Counted from the stretch's first letter, positions 35,080 through 43,995 are shown. The stretch is DNA of 55,827 bases from Xanthomonas sp. (GCF_017163755.1 NZ_JAFIWC010000032.1:1-55827), one strand, 5' to 3'. Notes: generated by a model from the sequence alone, not told the origin. Made by a program: numbers and translations.

Positions 35080-36411
35080 TTACGGGGCAGCGCTTCCCGA
35101 GTCCCGAGTCCCCAGTCCCGAGTCCCGCGCCCCCTCCTCCCCCTTCGCCACCAGCGTCGTCAACGCCAGATCCCCGGTCACGTTCAACGCCGTGCGGCAC
35201 ATGTCCAGGAAATGGTTGACGCCCAGGATCATGCCGATGCCGACCGGGTCCACCCCGACCATCGCGCAGATCAGCGCCACCACCGGCAGCGAGCCGGACG
35301 GCACGCCGGCGGTGCCGATGCCGCCGAGGATGCACACCAGCATCACCATGAACTGCTGGGCGATGCTCAGCTCCACGCCGAAGAACTGCGCCAGGAAGAT
35401 CACGGTGACGCCCTCGAACAGCGCGGTGCCGTTCTGGTTGGCGGTGGCGCCGACGGTCAGCACGAAGCGCGACACCTTGTTCGGCAGGCCCATCTCGTCG
35501 GCCACGCGCAGCGCGGTCGGCAGCGTGGCATTGCTGGAGGCGGTGGAGAACGCCATCACCGTGGCCTCGCGGGTGGCGCGGAAGAACGCCAGCGGCGAGC
35601 GCCCGGCGAACTTCACCGCCAGGCCGTAGGTCACCACCATGTGCAGGCCCAGCGCCAGCACCACCACGCCCACGTAGGCGCCCAGGCGGACCAGCAGCTC
35701 GAAGCCGAACAGCGCCGCCAGGTTGAACATGAAGCAGGCCACCGCGTACGGCGCCAGCCGGATCACCAGCCCGATCAGCGTCATCGAGATCTCGAAGATG
35801 CCTTCGATGCCGCGCCGCAGCGTGGCCACCTTGGCGTCGTCGCTGAGCACCATGCCCACGCCGAACATCACCGCGAAGAACATCAGCGACAGGATCGCGC
35901 CGTTGCTGGAGGCGGCGGCGACCACGTTGTCGGGCACGATCGACAGCAGCATGTCCATGCCGCGCGGCTGGCTCTTGCTCTGGTCGACGATCTGCGCGGT
36001 GCGCTCCACGTTCTGCTGCAGCAGCTCCTGCGCCAGCGCGCGGTCCACGCCCATGCCCGGCTTGAGCACGTTGACCAGCACCAGCCCCAGCAGCACCGCG
36101 ATGCCGGACAGCACCACGGTGTAGCCGAGCGTCTTCCAGCCGATCCGGCCCAGTGCGCGGATGTCGCCCATCTCGGAAATGCCCATCACCAGCGCCGAGA
36201 ACAGCAGCGGCACGATCAGCATGAAGATCAGGCTGAGGAACAGCTTGGAGAACGGCGTGGTTAGGTACTTGGTCAGCATCTGCACCCACGCCGCGTCGCC
36301 GCCGACGGTCAGGTGCGCGACCAGGCCGAACACCAGCCCGACGCCGAAGCCGATCGCCATCTTCCAGTGCAGAGGCATGCCGGCCTTGGCCTTCACGGGG
36401 GTGTCGGTCAT
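35080..36411 (-). CDS. Dicarboxylate/amino acid:cation symporter (GltP/DctA family)
   Basis: 443 residues, polytopic inner membrane. Family motifs include the serine-rich re-entrant loop AFSTASSNATLPTALRVADE, the NQNGTALFEG-type loop (VGATANQNGTALFEGVTVIF), and SLPVVALICAMVGVDPVGIG with NHFLDMCRTALNVTGD. It takes up glutamate, aspartate or C4-dicarboxylates with protons or sodium. The last 16 residues (ARDSGLGTRDSGSAAP) are encoded by an inverted copy of the GGGACTC heptamer array and are not family-like. The repeat has replaced or extended the original C-terminus. Start 36411 is MTDTPVKAKAG. Confidence 0.92.
   Translation of the reverse strand: MTDTPVKAKAGMPLHWKMAIGFGVGLVFGLVAHLTVGGDAAWVQMLTKYLTTPFSKLFLSLIFMLIVPLLFSALVMGISEMGDIRALGRIGWKTLGYTVVLSGIAVLLGLVLVNVLKPGMGVDRALAQELLQQNVERTAQIVDQSKSQPRGMDMLLSIVPDNVVAAASSNGAILSLMFFAVMFGVGMVLSDDAKVATLRRGIEGIFEISMTLIGLVIRLAPYAVACFMFNLAALFGFELLVRLGAYVGVVVLALGLHMVVTYGLAVKFAGRSPLAFFRATREATVMAFSTASSNATLPTALRVADEMGLPNKVSRFVLTVGATANQNGTALFEGVTVIFLAQFFGVELSIAQQFMVMLVCILGGIGTAGVPSGSLPVVALICAMVGVDPVGIGMILGVNHFLDMCRTALNVTGDLALTTLVAKGEEGARDSGLGTRDSGSAAP
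35099..35126 (-). repeat. Heptanucleotide repeat inside the symporter 3' coding end
   Basis: On the minus strand there are four tandem 7-mers, three GGGACTC and one GGGACTG. They are translated in frame as a G-L-G-T-R-D-S type period and sit just before the TAA stop of the symporter gene. Confidence 0.9.
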
Positions 36412-36766
36412 CGTTTGCGCCTGGATAGGGGAAACCGGGAGCTTAACAAACCCGCCGTGGCGCACCGCAAGCCCTGCAGGCGGCGGCTGTGCCGCGCGAT
36501 GTCCACCGTGGCATGGCGCGCGCGCTTGCCGCACGCGGAGACTGCGGGCCTTCGACGCCCGGCGGCGCAGCGCCGGGGCGAGCCGGTCCGCGGCGCTGGA
36601 ACGGGCTACGTCCCTTGCACCGGCGGGCCAAGCGGGGTCTCGGGATCACGACGGAGCTTGCTGCGCAGTCCGGCGCTGCCGCCGTGGAGGCGGATCGACC
36701 GCCGCTTCGCAGCCACGGAGCCGCCGCCAGCGCCCCGCTCCCGCTCGAGGGCCAGACGCGGACGCT
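36412..36766. other. Intergenic region between batD and the symporter gene
   Basis: 355 bp of very GC-rich sequence with no supportable gene. A hairpin (36556-36580, CGCCCGGCG with a near-complement) without a T-run may end the bat transcript. TTAAGCT on the minus strand, just upstream of the symporter gene, is a possible -10 element. Confidence 0.45.
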
Positions 36767-38509
36767 TCAGGCGTCGCGCGGATACAGCGGCGGCAGTTCG
36801 TCGACGACCGCGCGCCGGTCCGCGCCGCGCCAGCGCGGGCCGGTGCGGAAGGCGTCGCGCAGCGCGGCGCGCGCGCCGGGCAGGTCGCCGTCGCCGCCCC
36901 AGCGCGCCCGCTGCATGCGCGCGACCGCCTCGCGCTGCGCCGCATCGTCCAGGCGAGCCTGCACCGCATCCAGGTCGGCGACGCCGGCCATGCCGCACAG
37001 CACCGCCGCGACCTCGTCCAGCCCGCCGCCATCCAGCGCCCGGCGCAGGTCCGGCAAGCCATGCGTCGCCCGCGCCGGGCCCGGCGCCGCAGCCGCCGCG
37101 CCGTTGCCCGCGGCCGGCGCCAGGCGCGGCAGGCGGCGCATGCGCGACCACGCCCACAGCAGGGTCGCGACCCACAGCAGCGCGAACAGCGCCGCCAGGC
37201 CCATCCACAGCCACAGCGCACGGGAAGCGCCGGGGCGCGGCGTCGGCGCGATGGCGTTGTCGGCCGGCGCCGTGGCCGCGGGCGCATCGACGCTGGCCGG
37301 CGCCGGCGCCGGCGCGCCGGTGCCCGGCGCCACCTGCAGCTGCAGGTCGGGCAACGCGGCGGTGCGCGCGGCGCCGGCCTTCACGTCCCACCACGGCAGG
37401 CGCACGCCGCCGACGCTCAACGCGCCCGGATTCTGCGGCACGACCGAATAGCGCCGCGTCACCTTCAGCTGCGGGCTGCCATCGACGAACCGCTCGTCGT
37501 ATTGCGGCGGCTCGGCGAACACCTGCGCGCCGGCGACGCTGGGCGGCGGCAGTTCCGGGAACTGCGCCTGGGTGGCGCCGCGCGCGGTCGCTTCGACCAC
37601 GATGTCGGCGGCCTCGCCGACCGCCGCGCGCTGCGGCGTGGCGGTGTAGCGCAGGCGTAGCTCGTGCAGCGGCAGCCACGGCTGCGGCGCGTTGGCCGGT
37701 TGCGCGCGCACCTGCAGCGTCTGCGGCGCGCTGCGCGCGGCCAGCTCGCCGCCGCGGCCGAAATAGTCGTCGAAGAAACCGCTCGGCCCGCGTCCCTTGA
37801 AGCGCGCGCCCGGCAGCAGCAGCGGCCCGCTGCGCTCGGGCACCAGCAGGAAGCGGCGCTCGACCACGGTGTACATGCGCCCGTCGATCTCGCGCCGGCT
37901 CTGGCTGTCCTCGCCCACGCGCTGCAGCGAGGCGCCGGCCGGCGCGTCCAGGTCCAGTTCGCCCGAGCTCAGCGGCACGCCCAGGTACAGCCGCACCACC
38001 ACGCCCACGCTCTGCTGCACGTAGGGGCCGGTATCGTCGGCAACGGTCTGCACGAACACGTCGGCGTCGCCGATCTGCGCCGGATCGCCACCGGTGGTGC
38101 CGGCAGGCGCGGGCGCCGCCGCGGCCACCTGCAGCCGCAACGGCTCGGTGCGCTCGTTGCCCACGCGCAGCGCCGGGATTTCCAGCACGCCGTCGCGGCG
38201 CGGCGTAAGCGCCACGCCGAACAGCGACTTCGATGTCACCTTGCCGTTGACCATCTGCAGCTGGCGGCTGCTGGCTTCGTCGCTGAGCGCGAAGTCGGCG
38301 CGCAGCGGCGCGTAGTCCGGCGCGCCCACGGTCTGGTCGGTCTCGATGTTGAGGGTCACGCTCTCGTCCGCGCCGATGCTGTCCCGGTCCAGCCACGCGC
38401 GGGTGGCCGCCTGCGCCGGCAGCGCGCACGCCAGCAGCAGTAGCGCGGCGGCGGCGGCACGAAGTCGCATGCCGCCCAGGAGCCTGCGATGGAGTGGACG
38501 ATCGATCAT
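36767..38509 (-). CDS. batD: BatD-family protein (aerotolerance/BAT cluster)
   Basis: 580 residues. A signal sequence (RLRAAAAALLLLACALPAQA) precedes a long extracytoplasmic beta-domain region of the BatD type (RAWLDRDSIGADESVTLNIE, VGVVVRLYLGVPLSSGEL, ERRFLLVPERSGPLLLPGA). One transmembrane helix lies at about residue 425 (ALWLWMGLAALFALLWVATL), with a cytoplasmic tail after it. The start at 38509 overlaps the batBC stop (ATGA). An ATG 13 codons further in (38470) would give a shorter signal peptide and is a real alternative. It is the last gene of the moxR/bat operon and probably scaffolds the VWA proteins at the membrane; the molecular role is unknown. Confidence 0.87.
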   Translation of the reverse strand: MIDRPLHRRLLGGMRLRAAAAALLLLACALPAQAATRAWLDRDSIGADESVTLNIETDQTVGAPDYAPLRADFALSDEASSRQLQMVNGKVTSKSLFGVALTPRRDGVLEIPALRVGNERTEPLRLQVAAAAPAPAGTTGGDPAQIGDADVFVQTVADDTGPYVQQSVGVVVRLYLGVPLSSGELDLDAPAGASLQRVGEDSQSRREIDGRMYTVVERRFLLVPERSGPLLLPGARFKGRGPSGFFDDYFGRGGELAARSAPQTLQVRAQPANAPQPWLPLHELRLRYTATPQRAAVGEAADIVVEATARGATQAQFPELPPPSVAGAQVFAEPPQYDERFVDGSPQLKVTRRYSVVPQNPGALSVGGVRLPWWDVKAGAARTAALPDLQLQVAPGTGAPAPAPASVDAPAATAPADNAIAPTPRPGASRALWLWMGLAALFALLWVATLLWAWSRMRRLPRLAPAAGNGAAAAAPGPARATHGLPDLRRALDGGGLDEVAAVLCGMAGVADLDAVQARLDDAAQREAVARMQRARWGGDGDLPGARAALRDAFRTGPRWRGADRRAVVDELPPLYPRDA

Positions 38510-40311
38510 GGGTCTTCCCGCTGCCTGCGTTCGTGTTCGAGCTTGAACTTGGCGCGCAGCAGGTTGCCCGGGTCGTCCGGCACCCGCCGCAGCCATGCCT
38601 CCACCGCCTGGCGCTGTTCGCGCTGCTGCGGCGTTTCCGCGGCCGCCGCCGCCGCGGCGCGCTCGGCCGCGGTCTTGTCCGCCGCGCCCTGCTGCGCCAT
38701 CGCCTGCTGCATCTGCCGGCGCTGCGCCGCGTCGGCCTGCTGCTGCGACTGCGCATCGCCGGGCTTGGGCGGCGCCTGCGTCGGCGGCGATGGCGAAGAC
38801 GACGACGGGTTCTTGTCCTGTCCCGGCGCCTGGCCCTGCGGCGACGGCGATGGCGGCGGTTGCGACGGCTGCCCGGGCTTGTCGCCCTGCGGCGACTGGC
38901 CCCGGCCGGACTGCGGCTGGCCCTTCGGATCCTGCTGTTGCTGGCCCGGGTTCTGCTGCCCGGGCCTGTCGTTCTTGGACGAGGACTGGCGCCTGCGCGC
39001 GGCATCGACCGCGGCGCGGTTGGCGCGCGCATCGGCCATGTCCGGATGCTGCTTCAGCGCCTTGTCGTAGGCGGCGATCGCCTCGTCGTAGCGGCCCTGG
39101 CGCGCCAGCGCATTGCCCAGGTTGTACCAGCCCTGGTCGCTGTCGATGCCTTCGAACTGCTGTTGCGCGGCGGCGTAGTCGCCCTTGCGGTAGGCCTGCA
39201 CGCCTGCGTCCAGGCGCTGTTGCCGCACCTGGTCCGCACGCCGCCACAGGTCGCCGCCGATGGTGGGAGCCGGCGCCTGCGCATGCGCCGGTGTCGGCAC
39301 GGCCAGCGGACCGAGCAGCAGGACCAGCACCGCCGCGCCGGCATGGCGGCGGAATGCCAGCAACGCCAGCGCCAGCAGCGGCAGCAGCAACCAGTAGCCC
39401 TGGTCCAGCCATACCCGTCCGCTGCGCTCGCCGTCCGCGGCGGCGTCCTGCTGCTGTTGCGGACGCAGCACGCCCAGCGCCTGCAGGTCCGCGTCGGTGG
39501 GCGCCAGCGCGGCGTAGCCGCCGCCACCGGCGCCGGCCAGCGCGCGCAGCGAGCCGGCATCCAGCCGCGCCTGGCCGATGCCGCCTTGCGCATCGCGGTA
39601 GGCCGCGCCGCGCGCGGTACCCAGGCCCAGCGCGGAGACACGGTAGCCCAGGCTCGCCGCACGCGCCGCGGCGCGCTGCGCGTCGGCGTCGGCGTGGTCG
39701 CTGAGCAACAGGATGTCGCCGCGCTTGAAGCTGCCCTGCTGCAGCAGCCGCACCGCCCAGTCGATCGCCAGGTCGGCGCGCTGGCCGGGCACCGGCATCA
39801 CCTCCGGCGACAGCGCATCGAGGAACAGCGCCACGTTCGCCGCATCGTCGGTCAGCGGTGCCACCGTGTACGCCTCGCCGGCGTAGGCCACCAGCGCGAT
39901 CTCCCCGCCGGCGCGCTGGCGCAGCAGCGTCGCCAGCTTCGCCCGCGCCTGCAGCAGCCGCGACGGCGGCAGGTCGCCGGCCTCGATGCTCGAGGACAGG
40001 TCCAGCGCGATCACCAGCGGCATCCGCGACTGCCACAGCGGCTGCTGTTCCTGGCGCCAGCTCGGCCCGGCCAGCGCCGCCACGGCGATCGCGTAGCCCA
40101 GCGCCGCCAGCCACATCCCGGCCAGCGTGTCCTTGCCGCCGCGCGCCAGCAGGTGCGGCAGCAGATGCGCATCCACGGTGCGCTGCCAGACGTTGCGCCG
40201 CCGGCGCCGGCGCAGCCAGCTCCAGCCGAGCAGCGGCAGCAGCAGCAACGCCCAGCCCCACTGCGGGCGCAGGAAATGCAGCGATTCGAAGAACACGCCC
40301 AGCGCGTTCAT
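38506..40311 (-). CDS. BatB-BatC fusion: VWA domain plus TPR domain
   Basis: 601 residues. Two N-terminal membrane helices flank a short cytoplasmic stretch. A von Willebrand A domain (residues 98-290) has an intact metal site, D104-L-S106-S-S108, plus DHADADAQ. A further helix pair at about 320-365 ends in an AHA-type signal-like site. TPR repeats follow (YRKGDYAAAQQQFEGIDSDQ, then GWYNLGNALARQGRYDEAIA). A long Gln/Pro/Ser-rich tail completes the protein. In many bacteria BatB and BatC are separate proteins; here they are one chain. It overlaps batA upstream and batD downstream by four bases. Confidence 0.88.
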   Translation of the reverse strand: MNALGVFFESLHFLRPQWGWALLLLPLLGWSWLRRRRRRNVWQRTVDAHLLPHLLARGGKDTLAGMWLAALGYAIAVAALAGPSWRQEQQPLWQSRMPLVIALDLSSSIEAGDLPPSRLLQARAKLATLLRQRAGGEIALVAYAGEAYTVAPLTDDAANVALFLDALSPEVMPVPGQRADLAIDWAVRLLQQGSFKRGDILLLSDHADADAQRAAARAASLGYRVSALGLGTARGAAYRDAQGGIGQARLDAGSLRALAGAGGGGYAALAPTDADLQALGVLRPQQQQDAAADGERSGRVWLDQGYWLLLPLLALALLAFRRHAGAAVLVLLLGPLAVPTPAHAQAPAPTIGGDLWRRADQVRQQRLDAGVQAYRKGDYAAAQQQFEGIDSDQGWYNLGNALARQGRYDEAIAAYDKALKQHPDMADARANRAAVDAARRRQSSSKNDRPGQQNPGQQQQDPKGQPQSGRGQSPQGDKPGQPSQPPPSPSPQGQAPGQDKNPSSSSPSPPTQAPPKPGDAQSQQQADAAQRRQMQQAMAQQGAADKTAAERAAAAAAAETPQQREQRQAVEAWLRRVPDDPGNLLRAKFKLEHERRQREDP

Positions 40312-41315
40312 CGCGGCCTCCACGGCCACACGAACGACAGCAGGCCCAGGACCAGCGCCGCGCTCAGCGGCCAGACGTACCGCTCGATCCGCGGGCGCAC
40401 CGCCGGCCCGGCCGAGCGCACCGGCTCCAGGAGCTCCAGTTCGGCGTAGATCGACACCAGCTCGTCGGTATCGCGTGCGCGGAAGAAGCGCCCGCCGGTG
40501 TCCTGCGCGATCTTGCGCAGCGTGTCCTCGTCGACCTGGTCGTCGCCGCCGCCAGCGGGCACCGACATGCCGAACAGCGAATAGCCGCTGCCGCCGAAGG
40601 CGATCGTATACACCCGCACCTTCTCGGCCCTGGCCAGTTCGGCCGCCTTCAGCGGCTCCAGCACGCCGGCGGTGTTGACCCCGTCGGTGAGCACGATCAG
40701 CACGCGGTCGCCCTGCGGCTGGTCGCGCAGGCGCTTGACCGACAGCGCGATCGCATCGCCGAGCGCGGTTTCGCGCCCGGCCAGCCCGACCACGCTGTCG
40801 CGCAACTGGTCGCGTACCGAGGCCAAGTCGGCGGTGAGCGGGGTCAGCGCATAGGCGCGCTGGCCGAACACCAGCAGGCCGATCCGGTCGCCGTCGCGGC
40901 GGTCGAGGAAGTCGGCCAGCACCGCCTTGGCCGCGGTCAGGCGGTCGACCGTGCGCCCGCCCAGGCTCATGTCCGGCTCGCTCATGCTGCCGGACAGGTC
41001 CACCGCCAGCATCAGCTGCCGCGCCTGCTGCGGCGGCGAGATCGGCTCGCCCAGCTGCAGCGGCCGCGCCGCCGCGCCGCACAGGCAGAACCAGGCCAGC
41101 CACAACAGCCACGTGCTGGCCCGCGACAGGCCGCCGCCGCGCGCCGCCGACACCGCGCGCAGCTGCGCGTCGTAGGGCACGCGCAACGCCGGCGCGGCGC
41201 TGCGCCGCGCCGGCAGCCACCGTGCCAACAACGGCAGCGGCATCGCCAGCCACAGCCACGGCCAGGCGAAGCCGGCCAGCAGTTCGCTCAGGCTCGGCCA
41301 ATGCAGCGCGCTCAT
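40308..41315 (-). CDS. batA: BatA-type VWA-domain membrane protein
   Basis: 335 residues. Helices near the N-terminus (AWPWLWLAMPLPLLARWL and STWLLWLAWFCLCGAA) precede a VWA domain with a complete MIDAS motif, D106-LSGSMS, plus DRIGLLVFGQRAYALTPLT and LIVLTDGVNTAG. One C-terminal helix follows (YVWPLSAALVLGLLSFVW). The VWA domain should be periplasmic or cytoplasmic according to anchor topology and bind a partner through a divalent metal. It overlaps the DUF4381 gene and batBC by ATGA. Confidence 0.9.
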   Translation of the reverse strand: MSALHWPSLSELLAGFAWPWLWLAMPLPLLARWLPARRSAAPALRVPYDAQLRAVSAARGGGLSRASTWLLWLAWFCLCGAAARPLQLGEPISPPQQARQLMLAVDLSGSMSEPDMSLGGRTVDRLTAAKAVLADFLDRRDGDRIGLLVFGQRAYALTPLTADLASVRDQLRDSVVGLAGRETALGDAIALSVKRLRDQPQGDRVLIVLTDGVNTAGVLEPLKAAELARAEKVRVYTIAFGGSGYSLFGMSVPAGGGDDQVDEDTLRKIAQDTGGRFFRARDTDELVSIYAELELLEPVRSAGPAVRPRIERYVWPLSAALVLGLLSFVWPWRPR

Positions 41316-41764
41316 CGCCGCCCCGCCATCAGTTCGACGAAGCGCACGCGCGCCACTTCGGCCAGGCCCTGCACCGCCGCCGGATCCAGTTCGCGCCGGT
41401 AGCCGCCATCCAGCAGCAGGCGGCCGTGGCCCTCGGAGAACGCATGGCCCTTGCCGCCGTCGAGGAACTGCAGCCAGGCCTCGCCCTGCAGCGTGGCCGC
41501 GTCGGGTGCGCCGCGGCGGGCGGCGCGGCGCAGCAGCTCGGACATCGCCGCGACCTGCGCCGGCGCGTCGCCGCCGGCCAGCGCGCGATCGAAGCGCTGC
41601 CGCCAGCGGCGCCGGCGCATGCGCCGCCACGCCCACACCCCGAGCGCGGCGCCCAGCAGCGCCAGCACGAACGCCGCCAGCAACCACCAGCCCGGCGCCG
41701 GCGGCCACCAGCCCGGTGCCGGCGGCAGGTGCACATCGCGCAGCGGCAACTGTTCCGGCGTCAT
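41312..41764 (-). CDS. DUF4381 single-helix membrane protein
   Basis: 150 residues, family DUF4381, always found in moxR/bat-type operons as far as I know. A short N-terminal segment with a duplicated PPAPGWW motif is followed by one transmembrane helix (LLAAFVLALLGAALGVWAW), a basic stop-transfer stretch (RRMRRRRWRQR), and a cytoplasmic helical domain (LLRRAARRGAPDAATLQGEA). It overlaps both neighbours by four bases. The function is unknown. Confidence 0.85.
   Translation of the reverse strand: MTPEQLPLRDVHLPPAPGWWPPAPGWWLLAAFVLALLGAALGVWAWRRMRRRRWRQRFDRALAGGDAPAQVAAMSELLRRAARRGAPDAATLQGEAWLQFLDGGKGHAFSEGHGRLLLDGGYRRELDPAAVQGLAEVARVRFVELMAGRR
41684..41725. repeat. 21-bp in-frame tandem duplication in the DUF4381 gene
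   Basis: Two adjacent 21-bp copies (41684-41704 and 41705-41725) differ at one base. They encode PPAPGWW twice, just before the membrane helix. Confidence 0.85.
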
Positions 41765-42705
41765 CGCGCGCCCAACCCGGTTGCGCCCGGCAACAGCCAG
41801 GATTCGCTCGGCGCATCGCTGCGCAGCGTGCGCACCTGCACCCCGCGTCCGGGCAGGTTGGCCAGCAAGGCCTCCACCGGCGCGACGAACGCCTCGTGCC
41901 AGCGCTCGCGCGCCGCGCCGCCGGCAAGATCGACCTCGACCCGCTGTCCGCCGGCCCAGAACGGCAACGTGGCCCGTGGCGGCGTCAGTTCCAGCGCATC
42001 GACCAGCAGCAGCACCACCACCTCGTTGTGCATCGCCAGCCCGGCCCAGCGCGAGGCGGCGATCTGCAGCGCGCTGTGCGGGTCGGCCAGCACCACCAGG
42101 CGCGACCCCGGGCGCAGCAGCTTGGCCGCGTGCTCCAGCGCCACGTCCAGGCCGGCATCGTCCTGCGGCGGCTGGGCGTACCAGCGCGCCAGCGCATCGA
42201 GCACGCGCAGCGCGCCGCGCGGTCCCGACGCCGGCGGCACCGGGGCTTCGCTGCGGCTGCCGCGCAAGGCCGCCAGGCGATCGCCCTGGCGCTGCGCGGC
42301 CCAGGCCGCGATCGCGCCGGCACGCGCGGCCTGCACCGACTTGAACCGCACCCGGGTGCCGAAGTACAGCGCCGGCGCGGTGTCGGCGACGATCAGGCTC
42401 AGGCGCTCGCGCTCGGCCTGGAACAGCTTGGTGTGGGTGCGCCCGCTGCGCGCGGTGAGCCGCCAGTCGATATGCCGCACGTCGTCGCCGGCCACGTACT
42501 CGCGCGACTCGGCGTATTCCATGCCGCGCCCGCGCACCGCCGCCGGCGCGCTGCCGCTGAGCCCGTGACGGCCGCGCCGCGGCGGCGGCAACCGCGTCGC
42601 CGCCGCGCGCAGCGCGACCAGTTCGGCCAGCGTCGGCCGCAGCCCGTCGGCGGCTGGCGCCTGGCCGGCCTGCGGCGACTCGGACGACGTCATGCGCATC
42701 GGCAT
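41761..42705 (-). CDS. DUF58 domain-containing protein
   Basis: 314 residues. The DUF58 core motif is plain: RGRGMEYAESREYVAGDDVR and HIDWRLTARSGRTHTKLFQAERERL, followed by a VWA-like fold (LSLIVADTAPALYFG). Most DUF58 proteins are cytoplasmic partners of MoxR ATPases. ATG 42705, 42699 and 42693 are all in frame; the first was taken. It overlaps DUF4381 (ATGA) and follows moxR by 113 bp. Confidence 0.9.
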   Translation of the reverse strand: MPMRMTSSESPQAGQAPAADGLRPTLAELVALRAAATRLPPPRRGRHGLSGSAPAAVRGRGMEYAESREYVAGDDVRHIDWRLTARSGRTHTKLFQAERERLSLIVADTAPALYFGTRVRFKSVQAARAGAIAAWAAQRQGDRLAALRGSRSEAPVPPASGPRGALRVLDALARWYAQPPQDDAGLDVALEHAAKLLRPGSRLVVLADPHSALQIAASRWAGLAMHNEVVVLLLVDALELTPPRATLPFWAGGQRVEVDLAGGAARERWHEAFVAPVEALLANLPGRGVQVRTLRSDAPSESWLLPGATGLGAR

Positions 42706-42818
42706 CGCTGGCCTACCCCGCCTGTGTCATTCGGGCGCCCGGCACGCGCGCCGCGCGCGCGCCACCGCGCAGGCGCCGCGGCGCCTGCCGTTGCCAAGCG
42801 TTGCGCGTGCGACGGCAT

Positions 42819-43838
42819 TCACGGCGGCGGCACCTTGTCCAGCAACGCCGCGACCAGGCGGTCGCCGTCCCAGCCCTCGGCGGTGGCTTCGTAGCTGGGC
42901 AGCACCCGGTGGCGCAGCACGTCCGGGGCGACCGCGCGCACGTCGTCGGGGGTGACGTAGTCGCGCCCGGCCAGCCAGGCGCGCGCGCGCGCGCAGCGTT
43001 CCAGCGCGATCGATCCGCGCGGGCTCGCGCCCCAGGCGATCCGCCGCGCCAGCGCCGCGTCGTAGCCGCTGGCATCGCGCGAGGCGAGCACCAGTTCGAT
43101 CAGATAGCGTTCCAGCGGCGGTGCCACGTGCAGCGACAGCACCGCGCGGCGCGCGGCGAACACGTCCTCCATCGGCATGCGCGCCGGCGCGGTCTCGCCG
43201 TGGTCCAGCGTCTCGCGTGCGCGCTCGCGCGCCAGGCGCAGGATCTCCGCCTCGGCGGCGGCCTCCGGATAGCCGATGCGCACGTGCATCAGGAACCGGT
43301 CCAGCTGCGCCTCGGGCAGCGGGAAGGTGCCTTCCTGCTCGATCGGGTTCTGCGTCGCCATCACCAGGAACAGCTTGGGCAGCGCGTAGGTGTGGCGGCC
43401 GACGGTGACCTGGCGCTCGCCCATCGCCTCCAGCAGCGCGGACTGGACCTTGGCCGGGGCGCGGTTGATCTCGTCGGCGAGCAGGATCGGATGGAAGATC
43501 GGCCCGGGCAGGAACTCGAAGCGGCTTTCCTGCGGACGCCACACCTCGGTGCCGGTCAGATCGGCCGGCAGCAGGTCCGGAGTGAACTGGACGCGGGCGA
43601 AATCCGCCTCCAGCCGTGCCGCCAGGGCGCGGATCGCGGTGGTCTTGGCCAGGCCGGGCGCGCCTTCGACCAGCAGGTGGCCGTCGGCCAGCAGCGCGAT
43701 CAGCAGCCGCTCGACCAAGGCGGACTGGCCGACGATGGTTTCGGAAAGGCCGTCGCGCAAGGCGAGGAAGGCCGCGTGCAGGCGAGCCTGCTCGGGCGCG
43801 GCGGACGAAGGTTCGGGAAGCGGGGGCGTCAGGTTCAT
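42819..43838 (-). CDS. moxR: MoxR-family AAA+ ATPase
   Basis: 339 residues. Walker A is EGAPGLAKTT (58-67), Walker B ILLADEINRAPAKVQSALLE, sensor 1 ATQNPIEQEGTFPLPEAQLDRF, and an arginine-finger/lid region in the C-terminal third. MoxR ATPases are chaperones that work with VWA-domain proteins, here batA and batBC in the same operon. The start at 43838 (MNLTPPLPEPS) was chosen over an upstream in-frame codon lacking family resemblance. It is the first gene of the Bat operon. Confidence 0.95.
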   Translation of the reverse strand: MNLTPPLPEPSSAAPEQARLHAAFLALRDGLSETIVGQSALVERLLIALLADGHLLVEGAPGLAKTTAIRALAARLEADFARVQFTPDLLPADLTGTEVWRPQESRFEFLPGPIFHPILLADEINRAPAKVQSALLEAMGERQVTVGRHTYALPKLFLVMATQNPIEQEGTFPLPEAQLDRFLMHVRIGYPEAAAEAEILRLARERARETLDHGETAPARMPMEDVFAARRAVLSLHVAPPLERYLIELVLASRDASGYDAALARRIAWGASPRGSIALERCARARAWLAGRDYVTPDDVRAVAPDVLRHRVLPSYEATAEGWDGDRLVAALLDKVPPP

Positions 43839-43950
43839 GGTCCGAGTTTGACCTATCGGCGGTGAAATGGTTCTGGGCAAGGCCGATCGCGGCCGGGAAA
43901 ATTCAGGCTTCCCTCACTCGCGACGGTGCATCGCGCACGCGCGAACGAAG

Positions 43951-43972
43951 AAGGGGCCCAGACGGGCCCCTT
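43951..43972 (-). terminator. Hairpin terminator downstream of pilQ
   Basis: A 9-bp perfect stem (AAGGGGCCC with its complement) and a 4-base loop. It is followed on the minus strand by CTTCTTCG, a weak T-run. It lies 24 bp past the pilQ stop codon. Confidence 0.7.
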
Positions 43973-43995
43973 TCGGATACGGCGGCGATCGCGTA

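Noticed and set aside
36412-36766. A tRNA or small RNA gene in the gap after batD
   Set aside because: No cloverleaf or T-loop (GGTTCRANYCC) could be found on either strand.
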